The position numbers and the translations under genes were made by a program. Shown here one piece after another: positions 1 to 5,205 of a stretch of DNA of 5,239 bases (position 1 is the stretch's first letter; every line of letters begins with the position of its first letter). This DNA is from Clostridia bacterium. GTDB taxonomy: Bacteria; Bacillota; Clostridia; Christensenellales; Borkfalkiaceae. A model generated the notes under the pieces. That model was not told the origin of the DNA. It saw only the letters and a list, made by a program, of their open reading frames with translations, and did not search any database. The stretch is taken from contig JAJPXK010000225.1 of assembly GCA_021205485.1 (NCBI GenBank), forward strand, positions 1 to 5,239, given 5' to 3'.

Positions 1-13
1 ATGATATTTGAAA

Positions 14-54
14 TTTTTTAAAAAAATTTTTTCAGAGCGGCTTTTTGTCGTTCT
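14..54. other. A/T-tract palindrome and short stem-loop upstream of spoIIID
   Basis: Runs of six T (14-19), seven A (20-26) and six T (27-32) make a self-complementary block. A stem-loop follows directly: 34-41 can pair with 47-54 around a five-T loop (8 bp, two of them G-U on the + strand). No T-run follows the stem on the + strand, so it is not a standard + strand terminator. On the opposite strand the G-U pairs become A-C mismatches, which weakens it. It may be the remains of an upstream gene's end region or locally bent DNA. I see no coding sequence in 1-174. Confidence 0.3.
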
Positions 55-114
55 TAAAAGTTGCAGCATAGTAAGGGGGTAATTCAGATTTATCGATTAA
101 AAATCAATAAAACT

Positions 115-143
115 ACATAAATCGACAAAGCTCAACATATAAT
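115..143 (+). promoter_or_regulatory. Candidate spoIIID promoter, sigma-E-like
   Basis: CATATAAT at 136-143 differs at one position from the sigma-E -10 consensus CATACAAT and also contains a perfect TATAAT (138-143). An ATA-containing -35-like element, ACATAAA (115-121), lies 14 bp upstream. No good sigma-A -35 hexamer sits 17 bp away: TCGACA at 122-127 is close in sequence but much too near. Initiation would fall around 149-151, leaving a leader of about 25 bases with the ribosome binding site well placed. In Bacillus subtilis spoIIID is transcribed by sigma-E in the mother cell, which fits. Which sigma factor is used is inference. Confidence 0.45.
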
Positions 144-156
144 TTAACACTGCCTA

Positions 157-167
157 AAAAGGGGGTG
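157..167 (+). promoter_or_regulatory. Ribosome binding site of spoIIID, fixes the GTG start
   Basis: The purine-rich AAAAGGGGGTG ends seven bases before GTG at 175. It is the only strong Shine-Dalgarno-like element in range of a start in this frame. It supports a GTG start, giving a protein that begins MWEYIPERV, which aligns end to end with the start of known SpoIIID proteins. Confidence 0.75.
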
Positions 168-174
168 TTAAACA

Positions 175-549
175 GTGTGGGAATATATACCCGAAAGGGT
201 GAAGATGGAAGCCGAGTATATATTGCAGACGGGCGCAACGGTGCGCACCTGCGCCGCTCACTTCGGAGTAAGCAAATCTACCGTACATAAAGACGTAACA
301 GATCGGCTTAAGGATATTGACGAAGGATTATGGAACGGCGTGCGGGAAGTGTTGGATAAAAACCTTTCGGAGCGGCATATCCGCGGGGGAATTGCCACAA
401 AGAACAAGTATTTGCATGCGGGAATATGCAAATCGAAGCAAAGAAATTCCTGCTGCGAATGTCGTTGCCCCGATTATTCGAGCTGCGGAAGGGAAGATAG
501 TCTTTTTTGCGGCGGCTGCGGCAAAAATCCGGAAATCAATAACAAGTGA
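175..549 (+). CDS. spoIIID: Sporulation transcriptional regulator SpoIIID with cysteine-rich tail
   Basis: SpoIIID is a small DNA-binding regulator that activates or represses mother-cell genes during sporulation. Residues 1-80 match the family strongly: YIPERV near the N-terminus, a helix-turn-helix at about 22-45 with the signature FGVSKSTVHKD (30-40) followed by RL, and the basic C-terminal element RHIRGGIATKNKY (67-79). Known SpoIIID proteins are roughly 80-95 aa and end soon after that element. This one is 124 aa. Its last 40 or so residues (85-124) carry eight cysteines (85, 93, 94, 96, 98, 104, 112, 115), a feature I do not know from the family. The tail could be a genuine metal-binding extension, or read-out of a frame opened by a mutation, because the +1 frame across the same DNA is also open and alanine-rich. 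The stop at 547-549 lies seven bases before a terminator, which suits the annotated end. It appears to be transcribed alone. Identity is near certain; the biological C-terminus is not. Confidence 0.92.
   Translation: MWEYIPERVKMEAEYILQTGATVRTCAAHFGVSKSTVHKDVTDRLKDIDEGLWNGVREVLDKNLSERHIRGGIATKNKYLHAGICKSKQRNSCCECRCPDYSSCGREDSLFCGGCGKNPEINNK
410..433. repeat. Perfect 8-bp inverted repeat inside spoIIID
   Basis: ATTTGCAT (410-417) and ATGCAAAT (426-433) are exact reverse complements around an eight-base spacer. The repeat covers codons 79-87, which is where the conserved SpoIIID domain stops and the unusual cysteine-rich tail begins. It could form a modest mRNA hairpin or be a DNA-level palindrome. 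Its function is unknown. Confidence 0.6.
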
Positions 550-555
550 TAATAT

Positions 556-589
556 CGCGCGGGCGCAGTCCGTGCGGTTTTTCTTTTTC
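556..589 (+). terminator. Intrinsic terminator of spoIIID
   Basis: An 8-bp GC-rich stem (556-563 with 569-576, two G-U pairs) encloses the five-base loop CGCAG. It is followed by a T-rich run, TTTTTCTTTTTC (578-589). It starts seven bases after the spoIIID stop codon and separates spoIIID from the downstream operon. Confidence 0.8.
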
Positions 590-716
590 ATTGTACAAGA
601 TTTCCTTTACAAGAAAATATCGACGAAACTTCAAAAATTTGCCTTAAATTTGGCTTATGGCTTAAATTTTAATTCAAATTACACAGAAATTTAACACAAA
701 AAATGCTCTCTTAAAA
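590..716. other. AT-rich intergenic spacer without a recognisable gene
   Basis: This lies between the spoIIID terminator and the next promoter; the whole gap between genes is 550-858. It is very AT-rich and shows no coding signal. It contains an exact tandem copy of TGGCTTA (651-664) and several copies of the palindrome AAATTT, two of them as CTTAAATTT at 643-651 and 661-669. An open frame running in from inside spoIIID crosses the terminator and reads low-complexity AT-rich sequence, so it is not considered a gene. Confidence 0.5.
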
Positions 717-745
717 TTGAATTATTATAAATATTGTGATATAAT
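717..745 (+). promoter_or_regulatory. Sigma-A-type promoter of the dehydratase operon
   Basis: TTGAAT (717-722) and TATAAT (740-745) are separated by exactly 17 bp. A TG at 737-738 gives an extended -10 element. Five of six -35 bases and six of six -10 bases match the housekeeping consensus. Transcription would begin at about 751-753, leaving a leader of roughly 105 bases before the ATG at 859. This is the strongest promoter-like sequence in the window. Vegetative transcription of the operon is inferred from it. Confidence 0.8.
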
Positions 746-752
746 ACGAAAT

Positions 753-858
753 GACAATTTTAAAAAGGGGAGTATGCGTTATTCCTCTTTCGTTCGTCGG
801 AATTGCGCTGTCAGTTCCGGCTGGACGCTAATATATTTTACGAAACGGTAAAAATTTT
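753..858 (+). promoter_or_regulatory. Structured 5' leader of the dehydratase operon
   Basis: Two stem-loops can be drawn. The first pairs 791-805 with 812-827: 15 pairs including three G-U, a single bulged T at 822 and a six-base loop. The second pairs 836-841 (TTTTAC) with 848-853 (GTAAAA) and ends five bases before the ATG, in the place a ribosome binding site should occupy. A strong Shine-Dalgarno-like run, AAAAAGGGGAG, sits much farther upstream at 762-772. A 25-codon frame (774-851) starts three bases after its GGGG and stops seven bases before the main ATG. The leader may therefore control translation, but I recognise no known riboswitch or attenuator class. Confidence 0.4.
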
Positions 859-3786
859 ATGGCTAAACTATTAGGTATAGACGTAGGCTCGACTACGGTA
901 AAGCTCACCGTCGTGGAAACGGACGGCACAATTTTATACAGATCTTACGAACGTCACTTCGCTCAGGTAAAGGAGACGGTGCTTCGCGAACTGAAGAAAA
1001 TTTCTCAGCAGTTCGGCGGAGATTTCCGCGCGTCCATAACGGGCAGCGCCGGCCTCGGGCTTTCTCAGCGCAGCGGCATAAATTTTGTACAGGAAGTGCA
1101 GGCGGCGTTTGTGGCTATCCGCCGTTTTTATCCCGACGCCGACGTCGCGGTAGAACTTGGCGGCGAGGACGCAAAGATAATTTTCGTTACGGGCGGCACC
1201 GAACAGCGTATGAACGGCAGTTGCGCGGGCGGCACGGGCGCATTTATCGACCAGATGGCCACCCTCTTGAACATCACCGTATCAGAAATGGACGAGTATG
1301 CTCTCAAAGCTGAAAAGATCTATCCTATAGCTTCCCGCTGCGGCGTGTTTGCCAAGTCTGACATCCAGCCCCTTATAAACCAGGGCGCGAGCAAGCAGGA
1401 TATTTCCGCTTCAATTTTCCAGGCGGTGGTAGATCAGACTGTCTCTGGCCTCGCTCAGGGCAGGCGAATAAAGGGCAAAGTGCTGTTTTTAGGCGGACCC
1501 TTATACTTCCTTAAAGGATTAAGGCAGGCGTTTGTGCGTACTTTGAACCTTTCCGAGGAAAACGCCATATTTCCCGACGACGCCCCTTGCTTTATGTCCA
1601 TCGGCGCGGCCCTTCATTCGGCGGGCGTAGAGGCTATGCCTATAGAGGAAATTATATCCCGCGTGGAAAACGCCGAGGGCAACGACGAAATTATGACGGG
1701 CGAGCCCCTGTTTAAAGATAAAGAGGAATACGCAGAATTTGTAAAACGCCACCGCGCCACCGACTTACGGTTTGCCGATATAGCGACCTATGAGGGCGAC
1801 GCGTACCTTGGCGTGGATTCGGGCTCTACCACGACGAAGCTTATCTTAATTGCTCCCGACAGCCGTATTTTATATTCGCATTACCAGACCAACAACGGCC
1901 AGCCAGTAGATATAATAGTAGACCGTCTTAAAGACATATACAAGCAGGCTCAGGGCAGGATAAAAATCTGCGGCAGCGCCGTAACGGGCTACGGAGAAGA
2001 CCTTATAAAGGCCGCGATAAAGGCCGACTTCGGCATTGTCGAGACGGTGGCTCACTTCAAGGCGGCGCTTCATTTCAATCCCGACGTAGACTTTATAATA
2101 GATATAGGCGGCCAGGATATAAAGTGCTTTAAAATTAAAAACAAGGCTATAGACTCCATTATGCTCAATGAAGCCTGCTCGTCTGGCTGCGGTTCGTTTA
2201 TACAGACTTTCGCCCGCGCCATGGGCATGGAGATAGATAAATTCTCTCAGCTCGGGCTGTTTGCCGCTCATCCGGTAGAGTTAGGCTCGCGCTGCACAGT
2301 ATTTATGAACAGCGCGGTAAAGCAGGCTCAGAAGGAGGGCTCTTCCGTAGAGGATATCTCCGCAGGGCTCTCCATATCCATTGTCAAAAACGCAATCTAT
2401 AAGGTAATCCGCGCGGCGAGCGCAGACGAGCTCGGCGACAACATAGTGGTGCAGGGCGGCACGTTTTTAAACGACGCCGTGCTTCGGGCGTTCGAAAGGG
2501 AGACGGGCAAAAACGTAATCCGTCCCGGCATAGCGGGGCTTATGGGCGCGTACGGAGCCGCGTTGTACGCCAAAGAGGCAGGGAACGGTACTTCTACCAT
2601 AATAAGTGAAGAGGATATAGAGAACTTTTCGTATAAATCGGTCTCCACAAACTGCCACGGCTGCACGTCTAAATGTAACATAAATATTGTCACCTTTTCT
2701 GACAAAACCAGATACATTTCGGGCAATAAATGCGAACGCGGCGCGGGGCTGAAGCCCGCTTCAACCGAACTGGATATATATTCTTACAAGCAGGAAAGGC
2801 TGCTTAAAACAGTAGAGGGAACCAAGGGCAATTTAGGAAAGGTTGGCATACCTCTGCAGCTCGGCATGTACGAACAGCTTCCTATATGGGCTGGATTTTT
2901 TGAAACTTTAGGCTTTGAAGTGGTCTTAAGCGACAAGTCGTCGAGGGAACTCTATTTCAAGGGCCAGCATACCGTCGCTTCGGATACGGCGTGCTACCCC
3001 GCGAAGCTCATACACGGCCATATAGAGAGCCTTTTGGATAAGGGCGTAGACTTCATATTCATGCCCTGCGAAAGCTACAACTTAGACGAGCATGACTCGA
3101 CAAACCACTATAATTGCCCTGTAGTCGCCTACTATCCCGAGCTTTTAAAGGCCAACAACGAACGGCTTACGGACGACAATTTTATAATGCCTTATATAGA
3201 CCTGAATATGAGGGAAAACACGGCCAAACACCTTGAAAAGGCCCTTTCAAAATATAAGTTCAAGCGTAAACAGATAGAGGCCGCCTTAGACGTCGGCTTT
3301 GAAAGATTGGATAAGTATCACGCCGACGTACGCGCCAAGGGCGAGGAAATTTTTGAAAAGGCCGAGGCTCAGGGCAAGCAGATTATAGTTCTCGCGGGCA
3401 GGCCTTACCACGTGGACAACGGGATAAACCACGGCATAAACAAACTGATAACTTCTTTAGGCATGGCGGTGCTTTCCGAGGACGCGGTGTTCGACAAAGC
3501 AGACGTTTTAAACGTCACTGTTTTGAACCAGTGGACGTACCACGCGAGAATGTACAGGGCGGCGGAGTTCGCATGCAGGCACGACAACGTCAACCTTGTG
3601 CAGCTTGTTTCGTTCGGATGCGGGCTTGACGCCATAACCACCGACCAGATGCGGGCCATAATGGAGAGCAATGGCAAGCTTTACACGCAGATTAAAATAG
3701 ACGAGATAAACAATTTAGGCGTTGTAAAAATAAGGCTCAGGAGCATGCTCGCCGCCATAGAAGAAAGTAAGAAAAACAGGGCTTAA
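859..3786 (+). CDS. Tandem acyl-CoA dehydratase activase with DUF2229 dehydratase-like domain
   Basis: This is a large member of the 2-hydroxyacyl-CoA dehydratase / benzoyl-CoA reductase activase family, presumably cytoplasmic; such activases couple ATP hydrolysis to low-potential electron transfer. There are two ASKHA-fold activase domains. Domain 1 (about 4-256) has GIDVGSTT (6-13), ELGGEDAK (99-106), and cysteines 122 and 161 in GSCAGGTG and SRCGVF. Domain 2 (about 317-573) has GVDSGSTTTK (318-327), DIGGQDIK (415-422), and cysteines 440 and 479. In both domains the cysteine pair is 39 residues apart, the spacing of the cluster ligands Cys127/Cys166 in Acidaminococcus HgdC. A linker with cysteines 599, 602, 606 and 625 follows. 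Then comes a DUF2229 / HgdA-like region (about 660-965) with TACYPAK (710-716), MPCES (735-739) and SFGCGLDA (918-925). ATG 859 is the only usable start: an in-frame stop lies at 829 and there is no clear ribosome binding site. It forms an operon with the next gene. The substrate is unknown. Confidence 0.95.
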   Translation: MAKLLGIDVGSTTVKLTVVETDGTILYRSYERHFAQVKETVLRELKKISQQFGGDFRASITGSAGLGLSQRSGINFVQEVQAAFVAIRRFYPDADVAVELGGEDAKIIFVTGGTEQRMNGSCAGGTGAFIDQMATLLNITVSEMDEYALKAEKIYPIASRCGVFAKSDIQPLINQGASKQDISASIFQAVVDQTVSGLAQGRRIKGKVLFLGGPLYFLKGLRQAFVRTLNLSEENAIFPDDAPCFMSIGAALHSAGVEAMPIEEIISRVENAEGNDEIMTGEPLFKDKEEYAEFVKRHRATDLRFADIATYEGDAYLGVDSGSTTTKLILIAPDSRILYSHYQTNNGQPVDIIVDRLKDIYKQAQGRIKICGSAVTGYGEDLIKAAIKADFGIVETVAHFKAALHFNPDVDFIIDIGGQDIKCFKIKNKAIDSIMLNEACSSGCGSFIQTFARAMGMEIDKFSQLGLFAAHPVELGSRCTVFMNSAVKQAQKEGSSVEDISAGLSISIVKNAIYKVIRAASADELGDNIVVQGGTFLNDAVLRAFERETGKNVIRPGIAGLMGAYGAALYAKEAGNGTSTIISEEDIENFSYKSVSTNCHGCTSKCNINIVTFSDKTRYISGNKCERGAGLKPASTELDIYSYKQERLLKTVEGTKGNLGKVGIPLQLGMYEQLPIWAGFFETLGFEVVLSDKSSRELYFKGQHTVASDTACYPAKLIHGHIESLLDKGVDFIFMPCESYNLDEHDSTNHYNCPVVAYYPELLKANNERLTDDNFIMPYIDLNMRENTAKHLEKALSKYKFKRKQIEAALDVGFERLDKYHADVRAKGEEIFEKAEAQGKQIIVLAGRPYHVDNGINHGINKLITSLGMAVLSEDAVFDKADVLNVTVLNQWTYHARMYRAAEFACRHDNVNLVQLVSFGCGLDAITTDQMRAIMESNGKLYTQIKIDEINNLGVVKIRLRSMLAAIEESKKNRA

Positions 3787-3812
3787 TTCGGCCATAGTAG
3801 GCCTCCGATTTA
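3784..3812 (+). other. Stem-loop starting at the stop codon of the first dehydratase gene
   Basis: Bases 3784-3791 can pair with 3805-3812 (TAA-T-TCGG against CCGA-T-TTA, one T-T mismatch), and an inner CC/GG pairing is possible. The stem begins in the TAA stop codon itself. No T-run follows, so it is not an intrinsic terminator. It may influence termination of translation or mRNA processing between the two genes; this is inference from base pairing only. Confidence 0.3.
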
Positions 3813-3841
3813 CAAAATAAAGATTAAAATGTTTTGGCTGC

Positions 3842-3845
3842 AGGA
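3842..3845 (+). promoter_or_regulatory. Weak ribosome binding site of the HgdB-like gene
   Basis: AGGA (3842-3845) lies 12 bases before the ATG at 3858, a little far for an optimal site. The start codon overlaps a stop codon of another frame as TAATG (3856-3860), an arrangement often linked to translational coupling. No better start with an upstream site exists nearby in this frame. Confidence 0.4.
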
Positions 3846-3857
3846 TAGCAAAATATA

Positions 3858-5159
3858 ATGAAAAACGAAAAAGTAAACACAACAAATTTAATAAGCGACG
3901 TAAAAACCAAGGACTATGTAGATACCTTCGTCAAATGGGATCCTTCTATGAAGGCCACGTATAAAATACTTATTCCCGATATGCTTCCCTGGCACTTTAT
4001 GATCCTTGAAAAGCTGTTTAAAAACGAAGGGTACGACGTTGAGATCTTAAAAAATGACTCCCGCGCCGTAATAGACGAAGGGCTCAAGCACGTTCACAAC
4101 GATACATGTTATCCCTGCCTCTGCGTGGTAGGGCAGTATATCGACGCGTTAAAGAGCGGCAAGTATGACGTAGATCATACCGCTGTGCTTATAACGCAGT
4201 CGGGCGGCGGGTGCAGGGCGTCAAATTACGTTCCGCTTATAAGAAAGGCATTAAAAGCTGAGTTCCCTAACGTGCCCGTATTATCGCTCAACTTTGTAGG
4301 GCTTGAGAAAGATTCGTCGCTGGATATGTCCGCTTCATTGCTTTTAAAGCTTGTATTCGCCATATTCTATGGCGACGATATAATGTGGTGCTACAACCAG
4401 ACAAAACCTTACGAGGAAGAGGCGGGAGCTGCAGATAAAGTACGCGACGAAATGGTTGACTATGTTGTGTCTATTCTCGGTACGAAAGGCTTTGTCCGCT
4501 ACAAAAAGATATCAAGGCATATAATCAAGGCTTTCGCTTCGGTGAAACGCAGAGATATCAAAAAAGTAAAGGTAGGCATAGTCGGCGAAATTTATGTAAA
4601 GTACTCGGCGTTAGGCAACAACCATTTAGAGGACTTTTTAATGTCTGAAGACTGCGAGCCGGTTGTGCCCGCCCTTATGGATTTTGTTCTGTACTGTATA
4701 GTAAACAACATCAACGATGGCGATATTTACGACAAAAAGAGCGGGTTTTATCGTTTGAACAAGCTCCTGTATAAAGCGCTTTTCCATATTCAGAAGGTTA
4801 TAATAAAGGAGTTTGAAAAGGACGGTACGTTTGAGCCTTTGCACAATTTTGAACACCTGAGAAAGTGCGCCGACAAGGTCATCAACCAGGGCGTAAAGAT
4901 GGGCGAAGGCTGGCTTATCCCCGCCGAAATGGCCGCCCTCGCCGAAACGGGCACCGAAAATATAGTCTGCGCGCAGCCCTTCGGGTGTCTGCCTAACCAT
5001 ATAGCGGGCAAGGGCGTAATACGGACGCTTAAAAATCTGTACGAAAAGGAAAACATAGTCGCTGTAGACTACGACCCTTCTGCCACAAAGGTAAACCAGG
5101 AAAACCGCATAAAACTCATGCTCGCCACTGCGAGGGAAAATTTAGGGATAGACAAATAA
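3858..5159 (+). CDS. HgdB-like 2-hydroxyacyl-CoA dehydratase subunit
   Basis: This is a dehydratase-like iron-sulfur protein of the HgdB / BcrBC / double-cubane protein superfamily, probably receiving electrons from the activase domains of the preceding protein. After a charged N-terminal linker (1-30) the core begins at about 31 (MKATYKILIP). Family features in order: DTCYPCLC (82-89), QSGGGCRASNY (114-124), VGEIYVKYS (242-250), CAQPFGCLPNHIAGKG (371-386), and VAVDYDPSATKVNQENRIKLML (401-422, noted by position). Cysteines 84, 87, 119, 371 and 377 are the likely cluster ligands, with 89 a possible sixth. At 433 aa it has the length of a stand-alone HgdB-type subunit, but its sequence resembles the C-terminal part of fused proteins of about 1400 aa whose N-terminal part is the preceding gene. 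The genes are 71 bases apart with no terminator between them. Whether it dehydrates an acyl-CoA or reduces something else cannot be told from sequence. Confidence 0.94.
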   Translation: MKNEKVNTTNLISDVKTKDYVDTFVKWDPSMKATYKILIPDMLPWHFMILEKLFKNEGYDVEILKNDSRAVIDEGLKHVHNDTCYPCLCVVGQYIDALKSGKYDVDHTAVLITQSGGGCRASNYVPLIRKALKAEFPNVPVLSLNFVGLEKDSSLDMSASLLLKLVFAIFYGDDIMWCYNQTKPYEEEAGAADKVRDEMVDYVVSILGTKGFVRYKKISRHIIKAFASVKRRDIKKVKVGIVGEIYVKYSALGNNHLEDFLMSEDCEPVVPALMDFVLYCIVNNINDGDIYDKKSGFYRLNKLLYKALFHIQKVIIKEFEKDGTFEPLHNFEHLRKCADKVINQGVKMGEGWLIPAEMAALAETGTENIVCAQPFGCLPNHIAGKGVIRTLKNLYEKENIVAVDYDPSATKVNQENRIKLMLATARENLGIDK

Positions 5160-5170
5160 AAAATAGAATG

Positions 5171-5205
5171 AAAGGACTTTCGGACGGCCGTGAGTCCTTT
5201 TTTAT
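5171..5205 (+). terminator. Intrinsic terminator of the dehydratase operon
   Basis: A perfect 8-bp stem, AAAGGACT (5171-5178) with AGTCCTTT (5193-5200), is extended by a G-U pair (5179/5192) and, past one mismatch, an inner CGG/CCG stem (5181-5183 with 5188-5190) around a four-base loop. T residues continue to 5203 (TTTTTTATT overall). It begins 11 bases after the stop codon of the HgdB-like gene. Sequence from 5206 to the window end shows no identifiable feature. Confidence 0.88.

Noticed and set aside
410..433. Match of the inverted repeat arms to the eukaryotic octamer motif
   Set aside because: ATTTGCAT / ATGCAAAT equals the octamer element, but the context is clearly bacterial and coding, so this resemblance has no meaning here.
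328..591. Minus-strand open frame opposite spoIIID
   Set aside because: Its start lies in the terminator T-run and its alanine/phenylalanine-rich product is the complement of the spoIIID tail; no family resemblance.
317..694. Open frame of 125 codons overlapping spoIIID on the + strand
   Set aside because: It runs through the helix-turn-helix gene, across the intrinsic terminator and into low-complexity AT-rich DNA, with no ribosome binding site and no recognisable domain. Part of it is relevant only as the alternative frame to the cysteine-rich tail.
774..851. 25-codon frame in the operon leader as an annotated gene
   Set aside because: Only three bases separate its start from the GGGG run, the product has no recognised family, and it overlaps both hairpins. 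Kept as a finding about the leader, not as a gene.
1519..3677. Several minus-strand open frames of 63-133 codons inside the large activase gene
   Set aside because: They are antisense shadows of a strongly conserved protein, lack ribosome binding sites and show no recognisable motifs.
3858..3950. Later start for the HgdB-like gene at Met31
   Set aside because: The family core begins there, but no ribosome binding site precedes it, and the 30 upstream residues correspond to the linker expected from fused relatives. The ATG at 3858 with AGGA and the TAATG overlap is better supported.
4638..5056. Minus-strand open frames inside the HgdB-like gene
   Set aside because: They overlap a conserved coding region antisense, overlap each other in different frames and have no supporting signals.
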